Shown piece after piece: positions 26,259 to 34,344 of a stretch of 63,245 nucleotides of DNA (positions are counted from its first letter, which is position 1; every line of letters begins with the position of its first letter). This stretch comes from an uncultured Pelagibacteraceae bacterium (GTDB lineage: Bacteria > Pseudomonadota > Alphaproteobacteria > Pelagibacterales > Pelagibacteraceae): positions 1 through 63,245 of the forward strand of contig CACGON010000005.1 in assembly GCA_902574695.1 (NCBI GenBank), in the 5' to 3' direction. The translations under genes and the position numbers were made by a program. The notes under the pieces were generated by a model. It was not told the origin of the DNA. It did no database searches and was given only the letters and a program-made list of their open reading frames with translations.

Positions 26259-27124
26259 TAAACCAATTTTTTTAAATAATTTGAATATTCACAATTTCCA
26301 TAAAATTTTATAGCTTTTTGAATATTTCCTTTATTTATCCATTTATTATTTAACGCAATCTCCTCCAAGCAAGCTATCTTAAAGCCTTGTCTATTCTCAA
26401 TGGCAGAGACAAATGCACTCGTTTTATAAAAATCCTCTATTGAGCCAGTATCAAGCCACGCACCTCCTCGACCTATTAAATCTGCGGATAAATTCTTTTT
26501 TTTTTTATAAATGTTAATTAAATCAACTATTTCTAGCTCGCCCCTTTTAGATGGTTTAAGCTTTTTTGCATATTTAATAACATTGTTATCAAAAAAATAT
26601 AATCCAGTAATTGCTAAGTCAGAAATATATTTCTTTGGTTTTTCTTTAATATGTAAAACTTTATTATTAGAATTAATTTTTGCTACTCCATATAATTCTG
26701 GTTTAATAACTTTATGCAAAATTATTCTTGCACCTTTTTTCAAAGTTGTATTCTTTTTCAATTGTTGTGTTAAATTTTGACCATAAAAAAAATTATCACC
26801 CAATATTAAAGCTACATTGTCTTCTGCAATAAATTTTTCACCCAAGATAAATGCTTCAGGCAAACCCTTTGGAGAAGCTTGCTCTTTATAGGAAATTTTT
26901 ATTCCAAGATTGTCACCATTTGGTAGTATTTTTTTATATTGACCTAATTGTCCTTTGTTAACTATTATTAATATATCTCTGATATTAGCTAACATTAAGA
27001 TTGATAATGGATAATAAATTAGCGGCTTGTCGTAGATTGGTAACAATTGTTTATTTACTGCTTTTGTTAAAGGACTCATTCTTGTTCCTTTTCCACCAGA
27101 TAAAATAATACCTTTTTTAATCAT
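26258..27124 (-). CDS. rfbA: Glucose-1-phosphate thymidylyltransferase
   Basis: 288 residues, standard length. Nucleotidyltransferase signature GGKGTRMSPLTKAVNKQLLP near the N-terminus, then DKPLIYYPL, LILGDNFFYG and WLDTGSIEDFY. It makes dTDP-glucose from dTTP and glucose-1-phosphate. Its start overlaps the end of rfbB by four bases. The phosphohexomutase at 57222-58676 could supply glucose-1-phosphate. Confidence 0.96.
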   Translation of the reverse strand: MIKKGIILSGGKGTRMSPLTKAVNKQLLPIYDKPLIYYPLSILMLANIRDILIIVNKGQLGQYKKILPNGDNLGIKISYKEQASPKGLPEAFILGEKFIAEDNVALILGDNFFYGQNLTQQLKKNTTLKKGARIILHKVIKPELYGVAKINSNNKVLHIKEKPKKYISDLAITGLYFFDNNVIKYAKKLKPSKRGELEIVDLINIYKKKKNLSADLIGRGGAWLDTGSIEDFYKTSAFVSAIENRQGFKIACLEEIALNNKWINKGNIQKAIKFYGNCEYSNYLKKLV

Positions 27125-28143
27125 CTACTTTTTCCTAGCCTTCTGACAATATCTTTTTTTTTTAATTTTGAGTAGTACCCAGGGTTTTTAAAATACCAAT
27201 CAAAAGTCTTTTCCAAACCATTAAATATACTAATTTTTGGTCTCCATTTTAATTTTTTTATAATTTTGTTACTGTTTAAAGCATATCTTAAATCATGGCC
27301 TGGCCTATCTTTAACAAACTTAATTTTCACATTATTACCAATTTTTAATTTTCTTTTTGATATATTTATTAATGTTTTTGTAATTTTAAGATTATTCAAG
27401 TTTATGTTGGATCCTATGTTATAAAAATTACCAATACTTCCCTTTTCAGAAATTTTTATTAAAGCATTACAATGATCTTCAACATGTATCCATTCTCTTG
27501 AATTTAAACCTTTTCCGTAAATGGGTAAATTTTTATTATTTAATATATTATAAATAAGTTTTGGTATTAACTTTTCTGGATGTTGTTTTGGCCCATAATT
27601 ATTTGAGCAATTCGTTATTATCGCGGGAATTTTATAAGTTCTTATATATGACGATACTAGATGATCAGAAGATGCCTTCGATGCAGCATATGGCGAACTA
27701 GGCTTATACTTATCATCTTCTTTTGATCTTCCTTTAAGAACATCACCATAAACTTCATCAGTTGAGATATGTATTAACTTACAAACCTTATTATTTTTAG
27801 AAAATTTCTTAAAGACTTCCAATAAATTAAAAACTCCTAAAATATTACTTTTAATAAAATTTTCGGGTCCATCAATAGATCTATCAACGTGAGTTTCTGC
27901 TGCTAAATTAAATATTATTTTTGGTTTATATCTATTTAAAATTTGTTTTAATTTTTTTTTATCATTTATGTCAGCTTTAATAAATTTATAGTTTGCCACT
28001 TTTTTAAACTCTCTCACATTGTAAAAATTTGCTGAATAAGTAACTTTATCAACATTAATCACTGAATATTTTTTCTTAAGTAATAAACTTATAAGATTGC
28101 TTCCGATAAAACCTAGACCACCAGTTACAATTACTTTTTTCAT
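27121..28143 (-). CDS. rfbB: dTDP-glucose 4,6-dehydratase
   Basis: 340 residues. Extended SDR fold with VTGGLGFIGSNL (NAD binding), NLAAETHVDRSIDGP, HISTDEVYGDV (the TDE triad Asp/Glu of the dehydratases), SPYAASKASSDHL (catalytic Tyr/Lys) and CSNNYGPKQHPEKLIP. Converts dTDP-glucose to dTDP-4-keto-6-deoxyglucose. First gene of the run rfbB-rfbA-methyltransferase-GT39. rfbC and rfbD, needed for dTDP-rhamnose, are not in the window. Confidence 0.97.
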   Translation of the reverse strand: MKKVIVTGGLGFIGSNLISLLLKKKYSVINVDKVTYSANFYNVREFKKVANYKFIKADINDKKKLKQILNRYKPKIIFNLAAETHVDRSIDGPENFIKSNILGVFNLLEVFKKFSKNNKVCKLIHISTDEVYGDVLKGRSKEDDKYKPSSPYAASKASSDHLVSSYIRTYKIPAIITNCSNNYGPKQHPEKLIPKLIYNILNNKNLPIYGKGLNSREWIHVEDHCNALIKISEKGSIGNFYNIGSNINLNNLKITKTLINISKRKLKIGNNVKIKFVKDRPGHDLRYALNSNKIIKKLKWRPKISIFNGLEKTFDWYFKNPGYYSKLKKKDIVRRLGKSR

Positions 28144-28193
28144 AATTTTTTTTTTTACAATAATTGCTCTTTTAAGTATACTTTTTATTATTA

Positions 28194-29045
28194 ATGAATT
28201 TTAAATTAAATGACATCACTTTTGTTATAGTTGTATATAGAAGTGAAGAAATTATACACAAGTGTTTAAGCTCACTACCAAAAGAGTGTAAAAAAATTAT
28301 TATTGAAAATTCAAATAATACTTATTTAAGTAAAGATCTTACTTCTAATTATGACAATATTGAGGTCATTTTGTCAGAAAATAATGGAATGGGTAGCGGC
28401 AATAACATTGGCCTTAAATCTTGTAAAACAAGATTAGCTTATGTGATTAATCCAGATGTTCATTTTAAAGAAGATACATTTAACATTTTACTTCAAGAGC
28501 TAAATAAATATCCAGATTTTTCATTAGCATCCCCATTAAATAGTGATAAAAAAATTCCAAATTTTAAAATATTTAACTCTGACAATGAAAACTATAGCGA
28601 TAATATTAAGTCAGTAGATAGTATTGATGGATTTTCAATGATTTTTAATTTGGAAAAATTTAAAAATCAAATTTTCTTTGATGAAAATTTCTTTTTATTC
28701 TTAGAAAATGATGACTTGTGCTTAAGAGTAAAAGAAAAAAATGAAAAGATATTTATAATAACAAATGCCACAATACATCATAGTGGAGGAATAGGTAAAA
28801 ATGATCAGTTAGAATATTTAAGAAATTGGCATTGGATGTGGTCAAAATATTATTTTAATAAAAAACATTATGGAGCCAACGTAGCAATAAAAAAAGTTTT
28901 TTTTAATTTTATATCTGCAAGTTTGAAATATATTATTTACTCAATATCATTTAATAAACATATGAAAAAAATTTATCAAATGAGACTTTGTGGACTAACA
29001 ATGTCATTTTTAGGAAAGCGATCATTCTTGAGACCAAAGGATTAA
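28194..29045 (+). CDS. GT2-family glycosyltransferase (rhamnosyltransferase-like)
   Basis: 283 residues. GT-A pattern: TFVIVVYRSEEIIHKCLSSL, KKIIIENSNN, ENNGMGSGNNIGLKSCKT, YVINPDVHF (metal-binding acidic motif) and a later FLFLENDDLCLRVKE with HHSGG. This layout is that of WbbL-type rhamnosyltransferases. Divergent from rfbB by 50 bases and 4 bases ahead of the next methyltransferase gene. With RfbAB nearby a dTDP-sugar donor is plausible (inference). Confidence 0.9.
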   Translation: MNFKLNDITFVIVVYRSEEIIHKCLSSLPKECKKIIIENSNNTYLSKDLTSNYDNIEVILSENNGMGSGNNIGLKSCKTRLAYVINPDVHFKEDTFNILLQELNKYPDFSLASPLNSDKKIPNFKIFNSDNENYSDNIKSVDSIDGFSMIFNLEKFKNQIFFDENFFLFLENDDLCLRVKEKNEKIFIITNATIHHSGGIGKNDQLEYLRNWHWMWSKYYFNKKHYGANVAIKKVFFNFISASLKYIIYSISFNKHMKKIYQMRLCGLTMSFLGKRSFLRPKD

Positions 29046-29049
29046 TTCA

Positions 29050-29862
29050 ATGTCAGAATTAAAAAAATATTTTTTAGATCTAGAAAATTATTCAACAAAA
29101 TGGGAAAAATATTTTGATGTATATGAAAATTTGTTAAGCAAATATAAAAACAAAAATATTATTTTTGTCGAAATAGGTATTTTTAATGGTGGATCTCTCA
29201 AACTTTGGAAAAAATTTTTTGGCGAAAATTCTAAAATTATAGGAATAGATATTAATGAAAAATGTAAACAATTTGAGGATAAAGAAAATAATATAGAAGT
29301 TTTTATAGGTAACCAATCAGATGAAAAATTTTGGTTAAGTTTTTTTGATAAAGTTGGAAATGTAGATATTATTTTAGATGATGGGGGACATACTAACTTA
29401 GATCAAATTGTTACTACAATAAATACCATACCCCATATAAATGACAATGGTGCATTAATAATAGAAGATACCCATACTAGTTATTTGAAAAACTACAATT
29501 CAAATTTAAGTTATTCATTCGTTAATTTTACAAAAAATTTAATAGATGACCTGAATTCAAATATAGATTTGAATTTGCACTTGAAAAAAAATAATAATTT
29601 AAAGAAGATGATATATTCAATTGAATATTTTGAGAGTATTGTTGTTTTTAAAATAAATAGAAAAAAGGCTTTTAAAAATTATCCTATTAAAAATAATGGA
29701 GCTTTTCATTCAATAGAAGATTTAAGTGAAAGAGGAAATGAAATTTTTATCGGCAATATAAAAAACTTTTTATCAAAAATTCCATTTATAAGATTAAATA
29801 AATTTACAAAGTTTATTAAAAATAAAATAAATAATAATAAAATAAAAAAATTTTTTAAATAA
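29050..29862 (+). CDS. CmcI/macrocin-type SAM methyltransferase
   Basis: 270 residues. VEIGIFNGGSLKLWKKFF, IIGIDINEKCK, VDIILDDGGHTNLDQI and GALIIEDTHTSY are the pattern of the cephalosporin-hydroxylase/macrocin O-methyltransferase group. Its Lys-rich, Asn-rich tail is strongly basic. Paralogous to 42522-43334 (ILEIGIADGKSLLMWSDYF, IIIDDGSHLAKDV, YVVEDIQTSY). Probably O-methylates a surface sugar. It closes the island against the convergent apt gene. Confidence 0.88.
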   Translation: MSELKKYFLDLENYSTKWEKYFDVYENLLSKYKNKNIIFVEIGIFNGGSLKLWKKFFGENSKIIGIDINEKCKQFEDKENNIEVFIGNQSDEKFWLSFFDKVGNVDIILDDGGHTNLDQIVTTINTIPHINDNGALIIEDTHTSYLKNYNSNLSYSFVNFTKNLIDDLNSNIDLNLHLKKNNNLKKMIYSIEYFESIVVFKINRKKAFKNYPIKNNGAFHSIEDLSERGNEIFIGNIKNFLSKIPFIRLNKFTKFIKNKINNNKIKKFFK

Positions 29863-29866
29863 AAAT

Positions 29867-30394
29867 TTAATGACCTGGAAACTCAATTAAATTTTCGACT
29901 TGATAATTTGCTTTTTTTAAATTGTCCGATCCACCTAAATCAAAAAGATTAATTACAAAAATGAAACCAGCAACATTACCTCCAGACATTTTTACTAATT
30001 TTGCAGCAGCTTCAGCTGTTCCACCAGTTGCAATCAAATCATCTATAATCAATACACTATCATTTTTATTTATAGAGTCTTTATGCACTTCTATAGTTGC
30101 TGTACCATATTCTAGCTCAAAATCAGTAGAGTATGTATCTGCTGGTAACTTATTTTTTTTTCTTAACATTATAAAAGGTTTTTTTAATATATATGAAACG
30201 GCTGAAGCAAAAACAAACCCCCTTGATTCAATTGCACCAATCTTGTCTATTTGAAATTTTTTTGACCTTTGAACAATCTGATTAATTGTTTCTGCAAATG
30301 CTTTTTCATCTTTTATAAGTGTTGTAATATCTCTGAACAAAATTCCCTTTTTAGGATAATCTGGAATTGATCTAATATAATCTTTTAAATCCAT
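29867..30394 (-). CDS. apt: Adenine phosphoribosyltransferase
   Basis: 175 residues, standard size. PRPP-binding motif VLIIDDLIATGGTAEAAAKL, N-terminal DLKDYIRSIPDYPKKGILFRDITTL, and IESRGFVFASAVSY are all typical of APT. It converts adenine plus PRPP to AMP. It is divergent, by 40 bases, from mtnP, whose product releases adenine; so it likely salvages adenine from methylthioadenosine. Confidence 0.97.
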   Translation of the reverse strand: MDLKDYIRSIPDYPKKGILFRDITTLIKDEKAFAETINQIVQRSKKFQIDKIGAIESRGFVFASAVSYILKKPFIMLRKKNKLPADTYSTDFELEYGTATIEVHKDSINKNDSVLIIDDLIATGGTAEAAAKLVKMSGGNVAGFIFVINLFDLGGSDNLKKANYQVENLIEFPGH

Positions 30395-30434
30395 AATTTT
30401 TTAAGTTATAAATAAATAAATCATTTTAAATAAT

Positions 30435-31304
30435 ATGACAAATAAATTAGCTATTATTGGGGGTAGTGGACTTTATGATGTTGAAGAATTTAAGGTCCGT
30501 GATTTTTTAGACATTAAAACTCCGTGGGGCTCGCCCTCCGATCAAATTTTAAAAACAAATTTTAATAAAAAGGAAGTTTACTTTTTACCTAGACACGGAA
30601 AAGGACATTTCATTTCACCTTCAAAAATAAATTTTAGAGCAAATATTGATGCATTAAAACAACTTGGTGTTACGGATATAGTATCTATATCTGCAGTAGG
30701 ATCATTAAAGGAAAATCTATCACCTGGAAAATTTGTAATTGTAGATCAATTTATAGATAGGACATTTGCGAGAAACAAAACTTTTTTTGATGATGAAATT
30801 GTTGCTCATGTATCGATGGCACATCCAACTTCAAACGGTTTAATGAATGCATGTGAAGAAGCTATAAAAAAAAATAAAATTGACTATCAAAGAGGCGGCA
30901 CATATGTCGTTATGGAAGGGCCACAATTTTCTACCCTTGCAGAGTCTAAACTTTATAGATCTTGGAAAGCGGATGTAATTGGAATGACCAACATGCCTGA
31001 AGCAAAATTAGCAAGAGAAGCAGAGATTAGATACGCATCAGTTTCAATGGTTACTGACTATGATTGTTGGCACCCGGATCATGAAAATGTTGATGTTCAA
31101 AAAGTTATTAAAGTTCTTTTAGGCAATGCAGAAAAAGCGAAAAATATGATTAAAAATTTAATAGAAAATTTTGAAGATCATATTGATCCTAAAGACCCAA
31201 CAAATAACTGTTTAGATGTTGCAATAATTACCGCAACGGAGAAAAGAACAAAAAAAACTATAGAAAAATTAAAAACCGTTGCTGGAAGAGCATTAATTAA
31301 ATGA
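30435..31304 (+). CDS. mtnP: S-methyl-5'-thioadenosine phosphorylase
   Basis: 289 residues. Family motifs: IIGGSGLYDVEEF, PRHGKGHFISPSKINFRANI, ISAVGSLKE, MEGPQFSTLAES and IGMTNMPEAKLAREAEI. It phosphorolyses methylthioadenosine (MTA) to adenine and 5-methylthioribose-1-phosphate. The stop overlaps the mtnA start by four bases (ATGA). First gene of a unit running to the spermidine synthase fusion. Confidence 0.97.
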   Translation: MTNKLAIIGGSGLYDVEEFKVRDFLDIKTPWGSPSDQILKTNFNKKEVYFLPRHGKGHFISPSKINFRANIDALKQLGVTDIVSISAVGSLKENLSPGKFVIVDQFIDRTFARNKTFFDDEIVAHVSMAHPTSNGLMNACEEAIKKNKIDYQRGGTYVVMEGPQFSTLAESKLYRSWKADVIGMTNMPEAKLAREAEIRYASVSMVTDYDCWHPDHENVDVQKVIKVLLGNAEKAKNMIKNLIENFEDHIDPKDPTNNCLDVAIITATEKRTKKTIEKLKTVAGRALIK

Positions 31305-32371
31305 GAATAGGAGGGAAAGAATATCGTACTATTTGGTTTGAAAATAATATTGTAAAAATTATTGACCAAACAAAACTTCCACATCAGTTTGTTATTAAAG
31401 ATCTTAAAACCGCTAGGGATGCAATAAATGCAATTAAAGATATGGAGGTAAGGGGAGCTCCATTAATAGGAGCGACCGCAGCTTATGGGTTAGTCTTAGC
31501 GATTCTTGAAAATAATAATCAATCATTTTTAAATAAATCTGCAGAAAATTTAATTAGTTCAAGACCTACTGCTATTAATTTAAAATGGGCAGTTGATAGA
31601 ATGATGAGTAAATTATCAGGTGTTAATAGTGATAAGATTTTGGAAATAGCTCTGAGTGAAGCAAAAGAAATATGTGAAGAGGACATAAAATTTTGTGAAA
31701 ATATAGGATCAAATGGTCTTAAAATAATTGAAGAAATTTATAATAAAAAAAAAGATACAGTTAATATTTTAACTCATTGTAATGCAGGATGGCTTGCAAC
31801 GATTGATTGGGGCACTGCAACCTCACCAATTTATCATGCTCACAAAAAAAGAATTCCAGTTCATGTTTGGGCTGATGAAACAAGACCTAGAAATCAAGGT
31901 GCAAATCTAACCTCTTATGAGTTAAACGAAGAGGGCATCAAGAATACAATCATTGCAGATAATACAGGTGGTATCTTAATGCAAAGAGGAAAAATTGATA
32001 TGTGTATTGTTGGTACAGATAGAACTTTAGCAAATGGAGATGTTTGTAATAAGGTTGGAACTTACTTAAAAGCACTAGCAGCTCATGATAATAATATTCC
32101 TTTTTATGTAGCTCTTCCAAGCTCAACAATTGATTGGAATATTAAAGATCACAAATATATTCCAATTGAGGAAAGAAACTCTGAGGAATTATCACACATA
32201 GAGGGCATTGATAAAGAAGGTAATATTAAAAAATTACAAATTTATCCAAAAAAAAGCAAAGCAATGAATTTAGCTTTTGATATCACACCCGCTAAATATA
32301 TTACAGGTTTGATAACTGAAAAAGGTATTTGTGAAGCATCTGAAAATGGTTTAAGAAAATTGTTCAAATGA
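31301..32371 (+). CDS. mtnA: S-methyl-5-thioribose-1-phosphate isomerase
   Basis: 356 residues. MtnA/eIF2B-like motifs: MEVRGAPLIGATAAYGL, NILTHCNAGWLAT (catalytic Cys), VWADETRPRNQGANLTSYEL and GTDRTLANGDVCNKVGTY (catalytic Asp). Isomerises methylthioribose-1-phosphate to methylthioribulose-1-phosphate. Overlaps both the preceding mtnP and the following small gene by four bases. Downstream classical methionine-salvage genes (mtnB, C, D) are not seen; a class II aldolase follows instead. Confidence 0.96.
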   Translation: MRIGGKEYRTIWFENNIVKIIDQTKLPHQFVIKDLKTARDAINAIKDMEVRGAPLIGATAAYGLVLAILENNNQSFLNKSAENLISSRPTAINLKWAVDRMMSKLSGVNSDKILEIALSEAKEICEEDIKFCENIGSNGLKIIEEIYNKKKDTVNILTHCNAGWLATIDWGTATSPIYHAHKKRIPVHVWADETRPRNQGANLTSYELNEEGIKNTIIADNTGGILMQRGKIDMCIVGTDRTLANGDVCNKVGTYLKALAAHDNNIPFYVALPSSTIDWNIKDHKYIPIEERNSEELSHIEGIDKEGNIKKLQIYPKKSKAMNLAFDITPAKYITGLITEKGICEASENGLRKLFK

Positions 32372-32574
32372 TAAAGAAAAATATATATTATATACTCTTT
32401 TTAATTATAGCATTTATAATGTTATATATTTCCAGAATAGAGTATGGTTCTTTTAGTTTAGATAAATCTATGAAATCATGCATAATTGCACAAAAAAAAT
32501 TATTTAAAGATAGAAACATAGAAGATATAAAAATTTTTTGTGAAAATGAAATTAATAAAAATCTAAATAAATAA
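32368..32574 (+). CDS. Small membrane-anchored hypothetical protein in the MTA module
   Basis: 68 residues: one N-terminal membrane helix (~6-24, possibly an uncleaved signal anchor) and a charged tail with two Cys (SCIIAQKKLF and IFCENEINK). No family recognised. Start overlaps the mtnA stop (ATGA) and stop overlaps the aldolase start (TAATG), so it is almost certainly translated and coupled to both. Its position inside a metabolic operon suggests an accessory role, unknown. Confidence 0.75.
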   Translation: MIKKNIYYILFLIIAFIMLYISRIEYGSFSLDKSMKSCIIAQKKLFKDRNIEDIKIFCENEINKNLNK

Positions 32575-33233
32575 TGGACGATGCAAGATTAGATGTAATT
32601 AAATTTGCAAAAAAATTAAACAGTTCCAATTTATCACCACTTAGATCAGGCAATATTTCGATTAGGGCAAACCAAAATAATAAAGAGGGATTTTTTATCA
32701 CACCTTCGGGTATAAAGTATGATCAATTAAAAGAGGATAATATTGTATTTTTGGAATTAGAGGAGAAAATAAATGAAGAAAAAATTAGAAGAGAAGGGAT
32801 TAATCCCTCCTCAGAATGGAGATTTCATCAGGATATTTATATTGAAAGAATAGATGCTAAAGCAATAGTACATGCCCACTCTACACACGCTACAGCTGTC
32901 TCAGCTCATAGAAAAAATATTCCAGCCTTTCATTATATGATTGCTCTTGCTGGTGGTAACGATATTAAATGCGCTCAATACGCGACTTTTGGTACAAAAG
33001 AATTATCAGAAAATATTCTTCACGCTTTAAAAAAAAGAAAAGCTTGTTTAATGTCAAACCACGGACAGGTTGCATTTGGAAAAAATTTGGACGAGGCTTT
33101 TGAATTAGCCGAAGAGATAGAAAATATTTGTCATCAATATATAAATACAATAAAATTAGGTATTCCTAAGATTCTTTCATTTGAAGAAATGAATAAAATT
33201 TTAGAAAAAACTAAAAACTATAAAAAAAGTTAA
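32574..33233 (+). CDS. Class II (fuculose-phosphate type) aldolase, candidate methylthioribulose-phosphate aldolase
   Basis: 219 residues. Class II aldolase/adducin fold with Zn ligands His100, His102 (IVHAHSTHA) and His163 (SNHG), and catalytic Glu81 (PSSEWRFH). Placed after mtnP-mtnA, it fits the aldolase (Ald2) of the DHAP shunt, which cleaves 5-methylthioribulose-1-phosphate to DHAP and methylthioacetaldehyde. MtnB dehydratase belongs to the same superfamily and is the main alternative; absence of mtnC/mtnD nearby favours the aldolase. Followed 13 bases later by the AdoMet decarboxylase/spermidine synthase fusion. Confidence 0.9.
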   Translation: MDDARLDVIKFAKKLNSSNLSPLRSGNISIRANQNNKEGFFITPSGIKYDQLKEDNIVFLELEEKINEEKIRREGINPSSEWRFHQDIYIERIDAKAIVHAHSTHATAVSAHRKNIPAFHYMIALAGGNDIKCAQYATFGTKELSENILHALKKRKACLMSNHGQVAFGKNLDEAFELAEEIENICHQYINTIKLGIPKILSFEEMNKILEKTKNYKKS

Positions 33234-33246
33234 AAGTATTTTTGTT

Positions 33247-34287
33247 ATGACTAAAGTAGGTGAGCATATTACTCTTGATATAATTGGTACAGAAAAAGAA
33301 TATGAGCCAAAATTTTTTGAAAAACTTGTATACAAAATTGCTAAAAAAGCAAAGGTAACTGTATTAGAGATTTCTAAATATAAATTTGAGCCACAAGGGT
33401 TTACTCTAGTAGCTTTACTTGCAGAAAGTCACATAAGTTTTCATACATTTCCAGAAAAAGGTATAATCAGTTTTGATTTTTTTACCTGTGGAAAGGTAAA
33501 CCCAGCTGTTGCCTTAGATGTATTAAAAAAAGACATTAAACATAAACGTATCGTTAAAAAAGAATTTAATAGAGATACTGTTAGTTATTATGATGACATT
33601 TATAGCTCACCAGGATTAAAGAAATATTATATGGTAAAAAATGTATTAGAAAATTTTACATCTAAAGTTGGTCAACACATTGAAATATTAGATTTAGAGC
33701 AATTTGGTAAATCTTTATTTATAGATAATGAATTGCAAGTATCGGAAAAAGATGAACATTTATACAGTTCTACTTTTGTAAATTCTGGTATTAAGCTTAA
33801 CCCTAATAAAGATAAATCAGCAATTATTGGAGGCGGAGACGGAGGTGTTGCCAGAGAATTAATTTCTAAAGGTTTTAATTTAATTGATTGGTATGAGCTT
33901 GACCCAGAGGTTGTTAAAGTTTGTGAAAAACACCTATCTAAAATTGGAGATAAGGCTACAACAAAAAATTCTGTAAAGTGTGTTTGGGGCGATGCGTTTG
34001 AGAGTATTAAAAAAGTAGAAGATAACAAATATGATAAAATTTTTGTTGATTTAAATGATGATCAGTATTGCATCGATCTTGCCGCGAAAAATATTAAATC
34101 TTTAAAAAGGATTTTAAAATCTGATGGCACAATTACTGCTCAAGTTGGAAGCCAAGATAAAAAGCCTAAACAAGTCGACAAATGGTTAAATTTATTTGAA
34201 AAAAGCTTCGGCAATACATCTTTAGATAGAATTTATATTCCAAGTTTTGACTGTTCTTGGAACTTTGCATCCTCAGTAAATAAATAA
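33247..34287 (+). CDS. Fused S-adenosylmethionine decarboxylase - spermidine synthase
   Basis: 346 residues in two domains. Residues 1-~115 are a prokaryotic AdoMet decarboxylase: the self-cleavage site is AESHISFHTFPE with Ser61 as pyruvoyl precursor, His66, and Cys81 in FFTCG. Residues ~120-346 are an aminopropyltransferase: YYDDIYSSPGLKKYYMV, LEQFGKSLFIDNELQVSEKDEHLYS, AIIGGGDGGVARELI, YELDPEVV and KIFVDLNDD. One polypeptide would make decarboxylated AdoMet and transfer its aminopropyl group to putrescine, releasing MTA, the substrate of MtnP upstream. The fusion is complete with both active sites intact. Confidence 0.95.
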   Translation: MTKVGEHITLDIIGTEKEYEPKFFEKLVYKIAKKAKVTVLEISKYKFEPQGFTLVALLAESHISFHTFPEKGIISFDFFTCGKVNPAVALDVLKKDIKHKRIVKKEFNRDTVSYYDDIYSSPGLKKYYMVKNVLENFTSKVGQHIEILDLEQFGKSLFIDNELQVSEKDEHLYSSTFVNSGIKLNPNKDKSAIIGGGDGGVARELISKGFNLIDWYELDPEVVKVCEKHLSKIGDKATTKNSVKCVWGDAFESIKKVEDNKYDKIFVDLNDDQYCIDLAAKNIKSLKRILKSDGTITAQVGSQDKKPKQVDKWLNLFEKSFGNTSLDRIYIPSFDCSWNFASSVNK

Positions 34288-34344
34288 CTTCTTTTTAAAT
34301 TTAATTTTCTGTGAAATACTTCGCCTTATAAAATTGGAGGAGAA

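Larger units (their letters stand above)
19615..29862. other. Surface glycan biosynthesis island
   Basis: Nearly every gene here is a glycosyltransferase, nucleotide-sugar enzyme or methyltransferase, and coding sequence is visibly richer in A-runs, Asn, Lys and Ile than neighbouring metabolic genes. A tRNA-Met gene sits inside it. The flanks are a BASS transporter on the left and the conserved apt-mtnP pair on the right. SAR11 genomes are known for hypervariable islands of cell-surface genes. No integrase, transposase or obvious direct repeat was seen. Confidence 0.7.

Noticed and set aside
33672-34028. Antisense open frame of 118 codons in the spermidine synthase domain
   Set aside because: Shadow of a conserved coding region; low-complexity Ser/Pro/Leu composition typical of reverse-frame translation.
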